Shown here one piece after another: positions 30,277 through 42,310 of a stretch of 64,000 nucleotides of DNA. The notes beneath the pieces are model-generated. The model was not told the origin of the DNA and searched no databases. It worked only from the letters and a program-made list of their open reading frames with translations. Source of the stretch: an uncultured Sphingomonadaceae bacterium (lineage in GTDB: Bacteria; Pseudomonadota; Alphaproteobacteria; Sphingomonadales; Sphingomonadaceae); assembly GCA_947504025.1 (NCBI GenBank), contig CANNFX010000003.1, positions 1 to 64,000 on the forward strand, given 5' to 3'. The stretch's first letter is position 1, and the number at the start of each line of letters is the position of its first letter. Made by a program: the position numbers and the translations under genes.

Positions 30277-30711
30277 TCAGGAAGGGTTGGAGAGCTTGTC
30301 GACGCGGCGCTGGTGGCGCCCGCCTGCGAATGGGGTTTCGAGGAATGCGGTCAGGCAGGCCTTGGCCATATCGCTGCCGGTGAGCCGCGCGCCCATTGCA
30401 ATGCAGTTCGCGTCATTATGTTCACGGGAAAGGGCGGCAGAAAGCGGTTCAGACACAAGCGCACAGCGGACGGCGGGGTCGCGGTTAGCCGACATGGAAA
30501 TGCCAATCCCTGATCCGCAAAGCGCGACGCCGCGCTCCACTGTGCCGTCAGCGACAACTGCGGCCAGCTTGTAACCAAAGTCAGGGTAATCGACGCTGTC
30601 AGGGGCGTTCGGACCAAGGTCAGCGACCTCATGGCCCTGTTCGATAAGCCACTCACAAAGCTCAGCCTTAAGGTCGAGTGCGGCGTGGTCGGATGCAATG
30701 GCGATTTTCAT
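30277..30711 (-). CDS. rpiB: Ribose-5-phosphate isomerase B
   Basis: 144 residues from the ATG at 30711, giving the family N-terminus [19 protein letters not shown] at 30747 is in frame, but the extension is not family-like. No Shine-Dalgarno sequence precedes the [20 protein letters not shown] with the catalytic Cys and [14 protein letters not shown] are conserved. It interconverts ribose-5- and ribulose-5-phosphate. It lies 11 bases before glyA and is co-transcribed with it. Confidence 0.93.
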   Translation of the reverse strand: MKIAIASDHAALDLKAELCEWLIEQGHEVADLGPNAPDSVDYPDFGYKLAAVVADGTVERGVALCGSGIGISMSANRDPAVRCALVSEPLSAALSREHNDANCIAMGARLTGSDMAKACLTAFLETPFAGGRHQRRVDKLSNPS

Positions 30712-30815
30712 AGGAGGGATATAGGCATTGCCTTTGATTCTCTCCACCCCTGAGCTTTTGTTTTCCTAAAATATACGACTAAGGTGGGTCGGCAATCGCA
30801 CTTCATGCGAAGGGT

Positions 30816-31952
30816 ATGCACTTGACCGCTAAGATTGAAGAATGGCTCAACTCCTTTTTCGGAGATGATCGGCGCCGCAGCGTTGGAAGCGGATGGATCA
30901 GTGGGACGCTGTCTATAGTCCTAGGCATTCTTGCACTCTGCTCAGTTCTGGCTGTGCGATTTCCGCAATGGTTGACGGTTCCTGAGTTGCGAGATCGCTA
31001 TCCGCTTGAACTTGTTCGATGGGCTATTGATTTGGGTATCCTGGCGTCTCTTTTGTTGGCCGGACTTTCAATGATATTGCGGCGTAAGAAAACACTCGGA
31101 ATAACCGGACTTTTGTTTGCTGCAGGCGCATTGGCGTTAGGCGCAGGCAATGTCCCGCTCGGCAGCTCGCTCGGGGACTCGATTTATCTTGGGCTTGATT
31201 GGTTTGTGTTGGGGGTGCTCTCGACGGCTACTTTGTTTGTGCCAATGGAACGCGCGTTTCCCCTCAAACATGAGCAGAGTGCATTCCGAATAGGCTGGCT
31301 TACTGACGCGCAGTATTTTTTTATGAGCCATGCGCTTGTGCAAATGATGTCGGTGTTGGTTCTGCTGCCGGTCGTAAATCTAGGCGGAATGTTGGCGGTC
31401 ACCAAGGTTCAGCAATTCGTTGTTATCTTGCCGCTGCCCGTTCAGTTCATCGCATGCTTGGTGATAGCAGATTTTGTGCAATATTGGGTCCATCGTGCTT
31501 TTCACCGTGTTCCCCTTCTTTGGCGGTTTCATCGCGTGCATCATTCCGTCAGGGCGATGGACTGGTTGGCAGGTTCGCGACTGCATCTTGTCGATGTTAT
31601 CATAACGCGCGGGTTAGTCTTGCTGCCATTAGTTCTGCTGGGCTTCGATGAGCTCGCCATTTTTGCGTATCTCGGCTTCGTATCATTCCATGCAGTATTT
31701 ATTCACGCCAATTTCGCACCACGGCTTAGTTGGCTTGAGCGATGGATTGTGATGCCGCGATTCCATCATTGGCATCATGCCCGTGAATCGAAGGCCATCG
31801 ACAAGAATTTTGCAGTGCATTTGCCTTGGATCGACCGGATATTCGGCACAAAATACCTGCCTCACGATAAATGGCCATCCAGTTATGGCATTGTAGGCGA
31901 GCGCGCGCCGGACGGTTATTTGAATCAGCTGGTTTGGCCGTTCAACCGTTAG
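30816..31952 (+). CDS. Sterol desaturase / fatty acid hydroxylase family membrane protein
   Basis: 378 residues with several hydrophobic segments over the first 210 residues, longer at the N-terminus than many family members. The di-iron histidine clusters are all present: HRAFHRVPLLWRFHRVHHS near residues 229-247, LHLVD, and PRFHHWHHARES near residue 312. The protein is an oxygen-dependent lipid hydroxylase or desaturase of the inner membrane, possibly acting on carotenoids, hopanoids or fatty acids. AAGGG lies just before the ATG. It is divergent from rpiB and convergent with rpoD. Confidence 0.85.
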   Translation: MHLTAKIEEWLNSFFGDDRRRSVGSGWISGTLSIVLGILALCSVLAVRFPQWLTVPELRDRYPLELVRWAIDLGILASLLLAGLSMILRRKKTLGITGLLFAAGALALGAGNVPLGSSLGDSIYLGLDWFVLGVLSTATLFVPMERAFPLKHEQSAFRIGWLTDAQYFFMSHALVQMMSVLVLLPVVNLGGMLAVTKVQQFVVILPLPVQFIACLVIADFVQYWVHRAFHRVPLLWRFHRVHHSVRAMDWLAGSRLHLVDVIITRGLVLLPLVLLGFDELAIFAYLGFVSFHAVFIHANFAPRLSWLERWIVMPRFHHWHHARESKAIDKNFAVHLPWIDRIFGTKYLPHDKWPSSYGIVGERAPDGYLNQLVWPFNR

Positions 31953-31967
31953 GCGCGCTAACCCGGT

Positions 31968-33959
<1,992 letters not shown>

Positions 33960-33969
33960 GAATTACGCT

Positions 33970-35877
33970 TCAATCTGTTTCACTGCCATCGGGGCCTTCG
34001 CTTGACCCGCCCGGACCGTTTGATTCTTGTGCGCCCGAAGGTGCGCGTTTGCCTGCCATTTGCCCGAGTCGCGACTCGAATGCCAGCTTTCGTTTGAGTA
34101 GCCGCTGCTGTTCGGCAAAGGCGCCTTCCGGATCGGTTTCAAACCGTTGGGTCGCGGCGGCAAGCGCCGCAGCCAGAGCTGGCCTTTCGACCAGCATTCC
34201 GACAGCCTCTGCCAAGTCCTCTTTTGCTGCGCCTGGATCGGTCCCTTCCATTAGGAAGGTGAAGCGGGTGTTATCCGGCGGCGTCGAGGAACCGACTGGG
34301 TCCGATATGGGCGTAGACGCCATAGGGTCAAGGGCTTCTGATGCTTCAAACAGACTTTCAATTGCCGGCGCTAGGTTTGTTTCAGCGCGAGCGAGGCGGG
34401 CGAGTGCCTCTGAATGTGTGTCAATACAGTCTGGAAACCGCAGAAATCCGGCGAAAACTGCCGATGCGAGCGTATCGCGGGCACCGCCGTCAACGACACG
34501 GCGCAGCTTTGCAGCTGCTTGTGGAGAAAGTATCGGTTTTGCCTGTTTGAACGGACCTCCTCGCTTGAAGCCACCACCACTGCGCGGTGTGAATTCACGT
34601 TGGGGGCGAGGTGGGAATGCGAATTCGGAGTACCGATCGAGTAATTCGCGGCGATAGAGTGATTTGATATCCTGTTGTTCAATCGCTTCGGTGTGCTCGA
34701 TCAGGCGTTGCTTAAGGCCTGCCTTGTCTTCCGGCGTGTTAAGCGGCTGCGCATCACGCTCATATTCCCACAAGGTGTCTAGCAAAGTCGCGGGCTTATC
34801 GAGCAGACGCTCCATTGCCTTGGCACCGTCACGGTTGATAACGTCGTCCGGGTCCATTCCAGCCGGCAGACGGACGATGGATAGTGACCGCCCCGGCTGT
34901 AGCAGGGGAAGGGCGCGGCCAATGGCGCGCATGGCAGCGCGTTGGCCTGCCGCATCACCGTCAAAACAAAGGACCGGAACCTCGACCATCCGCCATAACA
35001 TTTCGAGCTGGCGCTCTGTCAGCGCTGTGCCGAGCGGTGCAACGGCGTCAGGGATGTCTGCCGCCGCCAATGCTATGACGTCCATATAGCCTTCGACCAC
35101 CACCATCCGCTTGGTCTGGCGCGAGGCAGGACCAGCGCGGTGGAGGTTGTAGAGCGTTCGACCCTTGTCGAAGAGCGGCGTGTCAGGCGAATTCAGATAT
35201 TTGGGAGCGTCTTTCTTTTGAGCGTCAAGGATGCGCCCGCCAAATGCGATCACCCGGCCGCGAGCATCGTGGATCGGTAACATCAAGCGGCCGCGAAAGC
35301 GGTCATAGGGCTCGCGGTCGTCCACTGCGATCTGTAATCCGCATTCAACCAGCATGGCCTGATCATATTCGGACAGTGACTGTTTGACGGCGTTCCGGCT
35401 GTCTGGCGCGAAGCCAAAACCGAAGCGTTCTGCGGTATGTTGGCCGAAGCCACGTGAATTTAAATACTCACGTGCTTTCTTACCTTGCGGCGATAATAGG
35501 CTATTTTCAAAAAACTTTTGTGCTGATGACATGACGTCATGCAGGCCAGCACGCTGTTCTGCCCGCTGGGCTTCCTGCGGATCAGGCGCGGGTACTTCCA
35601 ACCCGGCTTCAGCGGCCAGTTCCTTTACAGCATCCATAAAGCCCAGGCCGCGCTGGTCGGTCATCCAGCGGATGGCATCACCATGCGCGCCGCAGCCGAA
35701 GCAGTGGTAAAACCCCTTCTGGTCGCTGACGGTAAAACTGGGCGATTTCTCGTTATGGAACGGGCAACACGCTTTCCACTCATGCCCGGCCTTCTGAAGC
35801 TTGGTTGTGCGGCTGATCAGCGTGGACAGCGTTATCCGTGCACGTAATTCATCCAGCCATTGAGGGGAAAGCGCCAT
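33970..35877 (-). CDS. dnaG: DNA primase
   Basis: 635 residues. The CHC2 zinc finger is CCPFHNEKSPSF...CFGCGAHGD near residues 38-65. The TOPRIM core has VVEGYMDVIAL and CFDGDAAGQRAAMRA. The C-terminal helicase-binding domain is less conserved, ending with QMAGKRAPSGAQESNG, a flexible tail. It makes RNA primers for replication with DnaB. Between yqeY and rpoD on the same strand with gaps of 12 and 10 bases. Confidence 0.97.
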   Translation of the reverse strand: MALSPQWLDELRARITLSTLISRTTKLQKAGHEWKACCPFHNEKSPSFTVSDQKGFYHCFGCGAHGDAIRWMTDQRGLGFMDAVKELAAEAGLEVPAPDPQEAQRAEQRAGLHDVMSSAQKFFENSLLSPQGKKAREYLNSRGFGQHTAERFGFGFAPDSRNAVKQSLSEYDQAMLVECGLQIAVDDREPYDRFRGRLMLPIHDARGRVIAFGGRILDAQKKDAPKYLNSPDTPLFDKGRTLYNLHRAGPASRQTKRMVVVEGYMDVIALAAADIPDAVAPLGTALTERQLEMLWRMVEVPVLCFDGDAAGQRAAMRAIGRALPLLQPGRSLSIVRLPAGMDPDDVINRDGAKAMERLLDKPATLLDTLWEYERDAQPLNTPEDKAGLKQRLIEHTEAIEQQDIKSLYRRELLDRYSEFAFPPRPQREFTPRSGGGFKRGGPFKQAKPILSPQAAAKLRRVVDGGARDTLASAVFAGFLRFPDCIDTHSEALARLARAETNLAPAIESLFEASEALDPMASTPISDPVGSSTPPDNTRFTFLMEGTDPGAAKEDLAEAVGMLVERPALAAALAAATQRFETDPEGAFAEQQRLLKRKLAFESRLGQMAGKRAPSGAQESNGPGGSSEGPDGSETD

Positions 35878-35889
35878 TGGGCCCTACTA

Positions 35890-36342
35890 TTAGGAAAGCG
35901 CTGCTTTCACCAGACCACTAGCCTTGGACATATCCAGTTCCGTGCCGTGGCGCGATTTTAGTTCGGCCATGACTTTACCCATGTCCTTGATCGATTCGGC
36001 ACCGAGCTCGGCCTTGATCGCTTCGATTGCTGCGGCTGTGTCGGCTTCGTTCATTTGTTGAGGCAAAAATTCCTCAACTACACTGAGCTCCGCAGCCTCT
36101 TTTGCTGCGAGTTCCGTACGGCCGCCTTCTTCGAACATAGTAATCGATTCGCGGCGCTGTTTTGCCATTTTCTGCAAGACTTCGATTACCAGAGCATTGT
36201 CTTCGACTTCCTTGGATGACGTGCGAAGTTCGATATCGCGGTCTTTAATTTTGGCAGCGATCAAGCGCATTGTCGCCGTGCGGGTTTTGTCGCCGGCCTT
36301 CATGGCGGTTACCGTGGCAGCTTTGATGTCATCACGAAGCAT
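35890..36342 (-). CDS. GatB/YqeY domain protein
   Basis: 150 residues, the usual YqeY length. MLRDDIKAATVTAMKAGDKTR and the helical tail DMGKVMAELKSRHGTELDM are typical. The domain is homologous to the C-terminal tRNA-binding part of GatB, and its free-standing function is unclear. It is the first gene of the dnaG-rpoD operon, with its start 158 bases from the divergent carA. The promoter for the replication/transcription genes must lie in that gap. Confidence 0.93.
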   Translation of the reverse strand: MLRDDIKAATVTAMKAGDKTRTATMRLIAAKIKDRDIELRTSSKEVEDNALVIEVLQKMAKQRRESITMFEEGGRTELAAKEAAELSVVEEFLPQQMNEADTAAAIEAIKAELGAESIKDMGKVMAELKSRHGTELDMSKASGLVKAALS

Positions 36343-36421
36343 TTGATGGTCTTTCTATGGATGGATTCGAATTCATTCGGTCAGGGGTGGGGATTAGACG
36401 ACTAATTCCGGCTTGGACAGC

Positions 36422-36450
36422 TTGACGGAATCGGGGGCGGCCCTTAGCTG
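36422..36450 (+). promoter_or_regulatory. Candidate carA promoter
   Basis: TTGACG (36422-36427) is followed after 17 bases by TAGCTG (36445-36450) in the gap between the divergent yqeY and carA genes, 50 bases before the carA ATG. The -35 box is near consensus and the -10 box is weak. Confidence 0.3.
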
Positions 36451-36500
36451 CCACGTCTTAGCGACATTGCCGGAAACAACCTTACTCGGAGCGCCTAATT

Positions 36501-37664
36501 ATGGCCGACACCGCCACAACGCCTGCGCAACCTAAAGGTGCGACGGGAGTCGTCGTTTTGGCCGATGGAACGGCGATCTGGGGTATGGGCTTTGGCGCGG
36601 TCGGCGACGCAGTGGGCGAGATTTGCTTCAACACCGCGATGACCGGATATCAGGAGGTGATGACCGATCCCTCCTACGCCGCGCAGATCGTTACCTTCAC
36701 CTTCCCGCACATCGGCAATGTCGGCACCAATGCCGAGGATGTCGAAAGCGCTGTAGAAGGCGCAGTGGGCTGTATCACCCGCGAAGTGGTGACGCCGAGC
36801 AGCAGCTTCCGCTCCGAACAGGAATTTGGCGACTGGCTGGCCGCACATGGCAAGATCGGCCTGTCGGGCGTCGACACACGCGCGCTCACCCGCCGCATTC
36901 GCATGTCGGGCGCGCCCAATGCGGTGATTGCCCATTCGCCGGATGGTAAGTTTGACGTGGCCGCGCTGGCGAAGCGCGCTGCCGAATGGTCGGGACTGGA
37001 GGGAATGGACCTCGCCCAGCGCGTCAGCCGCGAGAAAGAAGAGGGCTGGGAAGGCGGATCATGGACACTGGGCAGCGGTTATGCACGTTCTCCACGTGAC
37101 GAGCGCCCGCATGTTGTGGCGGTGGATTACGGCGCGAAGGACAATATCTTTCGCAATCTGGTGAAAGCCGGTGCGAAGGTAACGGTGCTGCCCGCGAAAT
37201 CTTCGCTCGAAGACATTATGGCGCATCAGCCCGATGGCGTCTTCCTGTCAAACGGCCCGGGCGATCCGGCGGCGACGGGCGCCTATGCGGTGCCGGTGAT
37301 CAAGACTTTGCTCGAACGCGATATGCCGCTGTTCGGCATTTGCCTCGGCCATCAGATGCTGGCGCTGGCGACGGGCGCGCAGACCACCAAAATGCATCAG
37401 GGCCACCGCGGCGCGAACCATCCGGTCAAACGGCTCGATGACGGGGTGGTGGAAATCACCAGCATGAACCACGGCTTCGCGGTCGATGGCGACACTTTGC
37501 CCGACAGCGTCGAGGCAACGCATATCAGCCTGTTCGACGGTTCGAACTGCGGCATCGCGGTAAAGGGCAAGCAGGCCTTCGGCGTGCAATATCACCCAGA
37601 GGCGAGCCCGGGACCGCAGGATAGCTTTTATCTATTTGAGAAGTTTGTGGGGATGTTGGGGTGA
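36501..37664 (+). CDS. carA: Carbamoyl-phosphate synthase small (glutaminase) subunit
   Basis: 387 residues. It hydrolyses glutamine to feed ammonia to CarB for arginine and pyrimidine synthesis. The class I amidotransferase nucleophile is in LFGICLGHQMLALATG near residue 273, and the His-Glu pair in FGVQYHPEASPGP near residue 357. The N-terminal half FNTAMTGYQEVMTDPSYA is the CarA-specific domain. GC content looks higher than in surrounding genes. Its stop overlaps the GTG of an extra small gene that separates it from carB. Confidence 0.97.
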   Translation: MADTATTPAQPKGATGVVVLADGTAIWGMGFGAVGDAVGEICFNTAMTGYQEVMTDPSYAAQIVTFTFPHIGNVGTNAEDVESAVEGAVGCITREVVTPSSSFRSEQEFGDWLAAHGKIGLSGVDTRALTRRIRMSGAPNAVIAHSPDGKFDVAALAKRAAEWSGLEGMDLAQRVSREKEEGWEGGSWTLGSGYARSPRDERPHVVAVDYGAKDNIFRNLVKAGAKVTVLPAKSSLEDIMAHQPDGVFLSNGPGDPAATGAYAVPVIKTLLERDMPLFGICLGHQMLALATGAQTTKMHQGHRGANHPVKRLDDGVVEITSMNHGFAVDGDTLPDSVEATHISLFDGSNCGIAVKGKQAFGVQYHPEASPGPQDSFYLFEKFVGMLG

Positions 37665-38047
37665 ATCCTAGATTGCGAGATGAAGCGCTTATCGCATTGC
37701 TTAATCGCAACCCGACGATGCGAAGCAATACCGATTTGAACCTGACTTCTGCTTTGCACGATGCCGGATATCTACTTCCTGTTGATGATATAGTTGAATT
37801 AGCCGAGCAAATGAGCGCCGATCATTTAGGCCACTTCATGGTTCGGAGTTCCGGGTTGAGAAATACGCCCGACGAGGTGAGGTTCTCTTTAAATGAACGC
37901 GGTTTACGTGCCGCAGAGGCTGCTTTCGTATCCGCCAAACCAATCACGTTAGCTCAGAAAGTTTCAAGGCTTCCATGGACCGCTATTGGTGCTCTCGCTG
38001 CAATTGTTGCCGCTATCTCTTCTGTAATTTTGCTTTTTGAAAGCTGA
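37661..38047 (+). CDS. Unknown small protein with C-terminal membrane anchor, between carA and carB
   Basis: 128 residues starting at a GTG that overlaps the carA stop (GTGA). Residues 1-95 are soluble and look helical; the segment LTSALHDAGYLLPVDDIVELAEQM plus VRFSLNERGLRAAE could be a small winged-helix-like fold, but this is a guess. Residues 106-126 (about) form one hydrophobic helix ending in FES. Base composition is visibly more AT-rich than carA, suggesting acquisition. It ends three bases before the carB ATG. Not recognised. Confidence 0.65.
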   Translation: MNPRLRDEALIALLNRNPTMRSNTDLNLTSALHDAGYLLPVDDIVELAEQMSADHLGHFMVRSSGLRNTPDEVRFSLNERGLRAAEAAFVSAKPITLAQKVSRLPWTAIGALAAIVAAISSVILLFES

Positions 38048-38050
38048 TTG

Positions 38051-41000
38051 ATGCCCAAACGCACTGACATTTCCTCCATCCTCGTCATCGGCGCTGGTCC
38101 TATTGTGATCGGTCAGGCTTGCGAGTTCGATTATTCGGGCACGCAGGCGATCAAGGCTTTGAAGGAGGAGGGCTACCGCGTGGTCCTCGTCAATTCGAAC
38201 CCCGCCACGATTATGACCGATCCGGGCATGGCGGATGCGACCTATGTCGAGCCGATCACGCCCGAAATCGTCACCAAGATCATCGAGAAGGAGCGCCCTG
38301 ATGCGGTGCTGCCCACGATGGGCGGGCAGACGGCGCTTAACTGCGCCTTGTCCCTGCAGAAAATGGGTGTGCTCGAAAAATACGGCGTCACCATGATCGG
38401 CGCCGATGCGGAGGCCATCGACAAGGCCGAAGACCGCCAGAAATTCCGCGATGCGATGGACAGCATCGGCCTCGAAAGCGCGCGCAGCGGCATTGCCCAT
38501 AATGTCGAGCAAGCCTTCGAAGTGCTGGAGCGTACCAAGCTGCCCGCGATCATCCGCCCCAGCTTCACGCTTGGCGGTACAGGCGGCGGTATCGCCTATA
38601 ATAGAGCGGAGTTCGACAAGATCGTCCGCGAGGGTCTGGAAGCCAGCCCTACAGACGAAGTTCTGATCGAGGAATCGCTTCTCGGCTGGAAAGAATTCGA
38701 GATGGAGGTCGTGCGCGATAAGAACGACAATTGCATCATCATCTGCTCGATTGAAAATGTCGATCCGATGGGTGTGCATACGGGCGATAGCATCACAGTC
38801 GCCCCAGCGCTGACGCTGACTGACAAAGAATATCAAATCATGCGGAACGCCAGCATTGCGGTGCTGCGTGAAATTGGTGTGGAAACGGGCGGATCGAACG
38901 TCCAGTTCGCGGTCAATCCCAAGGATGGCCGCTTGATCGTGATCGAGATGAACCCACGCGTGTCGCGCTCCTCCGCGCTGGCATCCAAGGCCACCGGCTT
39001 CCCCATCGCGCGCGTCGCGGCGAAACTGGCCGTGGGTTACACGCTGGACGAGATTCAGAACGAGATCACCGGCGCAACGCCTGCGAGCTTTGAACCGACC
39101 ATCGATTACGTCGTAACCAAGATCCCGCGCTTCGCCTTCGAGAAGTTCAAAGGCTCAGAAAACAACCTCCACACCGCGATGAAGTCAGTCGGTGAAGTGA
39201 TGGCGATTGGCCGCAACTTTCAAGAAAGTATGCAGAAGGCACTGCGCGGCCTCGAAACGGGTCTCGACGGTTTTAACCGTGTGGTGGAGCTGGAAGGTAC
39301 GAGCCGCGATGTTCTGACCGGGGCGCTGTCGAAGCGTACGCCCGACCGCCTGTTGCATGTCGCACAGGCATTTCGTGAGGGCATGAGTGTAGAAGACATC
39401 AACACCATCACCGGCTTTGACCCATGGTTTCTGCGTCAGATCGAAGCGATTATCGCAACTGAACAGCAACTCGCAGAAGAAGGTTTGCCGAATGGGGCAG
39501 GGGCTCTGCGCAAGCTCAAGGCCATGGGCTTTTCTGACAAGCGGCTGGCTACGCTCGCTGTGCGTTCGGTGCATGTCGCTGGCGGGATGGCGGAAACACA
39601 GGCCAAGCGCTCTGGTCTGCTCCACGATGCTTTGCGCGCAATGGCCGGTGCTACCAGCGAGGAAGAAGTCCGCGAACTGCGCCACAAGCTGGGCGTGCAT
39701 CCGGTTTACAAACGCATCGATAGCTGCGCCGCGGAATTCGAAGCAATCACGCCCTATATGTACTCGACTTACGAAGCGCCAAGCTTCGGCGAGCCTGAAA
39801 ATGAGGCCGATCCCAGCGACCGCCGCAAGATCGTGATCCTTGGCGGCGGGCCAAACCGTATCGGGCAGGGCATCGAGTTTGATTATTGCTGCTGCCATGC
39901 CTGCTTCGCGCTGGAAGATGCGGGCTATGAAACCATTATGATCAACTGCAACCCGGAAACGGTCAGCACTGATTATGATACTAGCGACCGGCTCTATTTC
40001 GAACCGCTTACTGGCGAAGACGTCCTCGAAATCCTCCGCGTCGAGCAGAGCAAAGGCGAGCTTGTTGGCGTGATCGTGCAATTCGGCGGGCAAACACCGT
40101 TGAAACTGGCGCAGACGCTGGAAGATGCAGGCATTCCGATCCTGGGCACTTCGCCTGACGCAATCGACCTCGCCGAAGACCGCGAACGGTTTGCCAAGCT
40201 GGTCGATAAGCTAGAATTGAAACAGCCCGCCAACGGTATCGCGCGCAGCCGCGATGAAGCTGTAGCGGTGGCAAACCACATCGGTTTCCCAGTACTGATG
40301 CGCCCAAGCTACGTGCTTGGTGGCCGTGCGATGGAGATCGTGGATTCGGTCGCCCAGCTCGACGATTATATCAACACTGCCGTGCAGGTTTCCGGCGATA
40401 GCCCTGTGCTCATCGACCAGTATTTGCGCGATGCGATTGAATGCGATGTCGACGCCCTGTGTGACGGCGAGCAGGTCGTGATTGCAGGCGTGATGCAGCA
40501 TATTGAGGAAGCCGGTGTTCATTCGGGCGACAGTGCCTGCACTTTGCCGCCATATAGCCTGTCTGATGACATTGTCGCCGAGATGGAGCGACAGGCCGAA
40601 TCGCTCGCCTTTGCGCTCAAGGTTCGCGGACTGATGAACATCCAATTCGCGGTGAAAGACGGCGAAGTCTATCTGATCGAAGTGAACCCGCGTGCCAGCC
40701 GCACGGTACCCTTCGTTGCCAAGGCTATCGGTCAGTCCATCGCCAAGATGGCCGCGCGCGTTATGGCCGGCGAAATGCTTTCCGACCTTCCATTAATCAA
40801 GCGCGAGCTCGATTACATGGCTGTGAAGGAAGCCGTGTTCCCCTTCGCTCGTTTCCCAGGCTCCGATCCGGTTCTAACGCCTGAAATGAAGTCAACCGGC
40901 GAAGTGATGGGGATTGACCGGGATTTCCCGACCGCATTCTTTAAATCCCAGATGGGTGCAGGCGTCACTCTGCCTACAGAAGGCGAGGTCTTCGTTTCCG

Positions 41001-41380
41001 TAAAAGACAGCGATAAAGCCGTAATTCTGCCAGCAGTGAAACAGTTGATCGATAAGGGCTTCACGATCATCGCGACGGGCGGCACGCAGCGCTATCTTGA
41101 AGAAGCAGGATTACCGGTTGAACGAGTAAATAAGGTCGCCGAGGGACGCCCGCATATCGTCGACAAAATGGTCGACGGGGAAGTGGCGCTGGTGTTCAAC
41201 ACCACCGAAGGCTGGCAGTCGATGATGGATAGCAAATCAATCCGCGCATCAGCACTAACCGAGAAGATTCCGTATTACACAACGGCGGCGGCATCATTGG
41301 CTGCAGCACAAGCAATTGCCTTAGTTGATGCCAGCCAGCTTGAAGTCCGGTCGTTGCAGGACTATTATAGTTCAAACTAA
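38051..41380 (+). CDS. carB: Carbamoyl-phosphate synthase large subunit
   Basis: 1109 residues from the ATG at 38051. Two homologous ATP-grasp halves are visible: the first starts [20 protein letters not shown] and contains [18 protein letters not shown]; the second starts [20 protein letters not shown] and contains [17 protein letters not shown]. The allosteric MGS-like domain follows from about residue 965 ([34 protein letters not shown]). It forms the ammonia tunnel with CarA. An unknown gene intervenes between the two subunits. Confidence 0.98.
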   Translation: MPKRTDISSILVIGAGPIVIGQACEFDYSGTQAIKALKEEGYRVVLVNSNPATIMTDPGMADATYVEPITPEIVTKIIEKERPDAVLPTMGGQTALNCALSLQKMGVLEKYGVTMIGADAEAIDKAEDRQKFRDAMDSIGLESARSGIAHNVEQAFEVLERTKLPAIIRPSFTLGGTGGGIAYNRAEFDKIVREGLEASPTDEVLIEESLLGWKEFEMEVVRDKNDNCIIICSIENVDPMGVHTGDSITVAPALTLTDKEYQIMRNASIAVLREIGVETGGSNVQFAVNPKDGRLIVIEMNPRVSRSSALASKATGFPIARVAAKLAVGYTLDEIQNEITGATPASFEPTIDYVVTKIPRFAFEKFKGSENNLHTAMKSVGEVMAIGRNFQESMQKALRGLETGLDGFNRVVELEGTSRDVLTGALSKRTPDRLLHVAQAFREGMSVEDINTITGFDPWFLRQIEAIIATEQQLAEEGLPNGAGALRKLKAMGFSDKRLATLAVRSVHVAGGMAETQAKRSGLLHDALRAMAGATSEEEVRELRHKLGVHPVYKRIDSCAAEFEAITPYMYSTYEAPSFGEPENEADPSDRRKIVILGGGPNRIGQGIEFDYCCCHACFALEDAGYETIMINCNPETVSTDYDTSDRLYFEPLTGEDVLEILRVEQSKGELVGVIVQFGGQTPLKLAQTLEDAGIPILGTSPDAIDLAEDRERFAKLVDKLELKQPANGIARSRDEAVAVANHIGFPVLMRPSYVLGGRAMEIVDSVAQLDDYINTAVQVSGDSPVLIDQYLRDAIECDVDALCDGEQVVIAGVMQHIEEAGVHSGDSACTLPPYSLSDDIVAEMERQAESLAFALKVRGLMNIQFAVKDGEVYLIEVNPRASRTVPFVAKAIGQSIAKMAARVMAGEMLSDLPLIKRELDYMAVKEAVFPFARFPGSDPVLTPEMKSTGEVMGIDRDFPTAFFKSQMGAGVTLPTEGEVFVSVKDSDKAVILPAVKQLIDKGFTIIATGGTQRYLEEAGLPVERVNKVAEGRPHIVDKMVDGEVALVFNTTEGWQSMMDSKSIRASALTEKIPYYTTAAASLAAAQAIALVDASQLEVRSLQDYYSSN

Positions 41381-41409
41381 CACGTCTTCCCGACAATTAG
41401 AGCCGGATA

Positions 41410-41432
41410 GCCGTTCCTCCATAAGGAACGGC
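41410..41432 (+). terminator. Hairpin between carB and greA
   Basis: GCCGTTCC (41410-41417), a 7-base loop and GGAACGGC (41425-41432) form a perfect 8-bp stem 30 bases after the carB stop. No U-run follows, so it may only slow transcription or stabilise the carB mRNA end. Confidence 0.4.
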
Positions 41433-41481
41433 CATGGTTCGAATTGCCGCTGAAAACGAACGGAAAAGACAGGATTTACTG

Positions 41482-41949
41482 ATGGATAAGGTGCCAATGC
41501 TCGCCGAGGGCTATGAGACACTGATGGCTGATCTAAAGCAGTTGCGCGCCGAACGGCCGACAATTGTGGATGCGATCGAAGAAGCACGTGCACATGGCGA
41601 TCTGTCGGAAAACGCAGAATATCACGCGGCCAAGGAACGTCAGGGCCAAGTCGAAGCAATGATCGGTGATATTGAAAGCAAGGTCACCCGCGCTCAGATT
41701 ATCGACCCGAAGACACTTTCGGGCGACCGGGTCGTGTTCGGCGCGACTGTCACACTGCTCGACGATGACGATAAGCCGGTAAAATATCAGATTGTGGGTG
41801 AAACCGAAGCCAACGCTGGCAGCGGACGGATTTCTTATAGCTCACCACTGGCCCGTGCGTTGATTGGACGGGTGAAGGGCGACGAAGTAGAGCTCACTGT
41901 ACCATCAGGCGATAAGTCATATCTGATCGAGAAGATCGACTTTATCTGA
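41482..41949 (+). CDS. greA: Transcription elongation factor GreA
   Basis: 155 residues from the ATG at 41482, the usual length, with AGGA upstream. An ATG at 41434 is in frame and has AAGGA, but that sequence belongs to a hairpin and the extension is not family-like. The coiled coil with acidic tip is [26 protein letters not shown], and the FKBP-like domain ends with [11 protein letters not shown]. GreA stimulates cleavage of backtracked RNA by RNA polymerase. carB-greA adjacency is common in alphaproteobacteria. Confidence 0.95.
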   Translation: MDKVPMLAEGYETLMADLKQLRAERPTIVDAIEEARAHGDLSENAEYHAAKERQGQVEAMIGDIESKVTRAQIIDPKTLSGDRVVFGATVTLLDDDDKPVKYQIVGETEANAGSGRISYSSPLARALIGRVKGDEVELTVPSGDKSYLIEKIDFI

Positions 41950-41973
41950 TCCGCCGTAAATACTGCTCATACG

Positions 41974-42003
41974 AAAAGCCCCGCATCACTGCGGGGCTTT
42001 TTG
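41974..42003. terminator. Bidirectional terminator between greA and the DUF4170 gene
   Basis: AAAGCCCCGCA, loop TCAC, TGCGGGGCTTT forms an 11-bp perfect stem with T-runs on both strands. It lies between convergent genes and serves greA and the stress operon. Confidence 0.93.
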
Positions 42004-42010
42004 TTTGTGA

Positions 42011-42235
42011 TTATGGAAGTTTTGGTTCCAGCAACTTGTGCAGATGCACGATGACATATTTCATCTCTGCATCATCGACTGTGCGCTGGGCCCAGGATCG
42101 CCAGGCTTCTTCGGCTTCTTCAAAGCTCGCGTAGAATCCGACCGTATGAATATCCTTCAGATCCTGGAACTCTACGCCGCGCGGGTCAGTTACCCGGCCG
42201 CCGATGACGAGGTGTAGCAATTGTTTGTCTGACAT
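42011..42235 (-). CDS. DUF4170 family protein
   Basis: 74 residues from the ATG at 42235. The sequence LHLVIGGRVTDPRGVEFQDL followed by VGFYASFEEAEEAWR and YVIVHLHKLLEP matches the small alphaproteobacterial DUF4170 family, whose function is unknown. An open extension to 42277 is not family-like. It is the last gene of the stress operon, 75 bases after the previous one and just before a terminator. Confidence 0.78.
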   Translation of the reverse strand: MSDKQLLHLVIGGRVTDPRGVEFQDLKDIHTVGFYASFEEAEEAWRSWAQRTVDDAEMKYVIVHLHKLLEPKLP

Positions 42236-42310
42236 ATTCAATACTCGTGAGTGCGTGGGGAGGAATTCCAGCCCCATACCGCCTCAGGGACCTTAGTCAA
42301 AGCGGTGCGA

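Noticed and set aside
37964..38836. 290-codon frame antisense to carB
   Set aside because: Overlaps the conserved first ATP-grasp half of carB and has no independent features.
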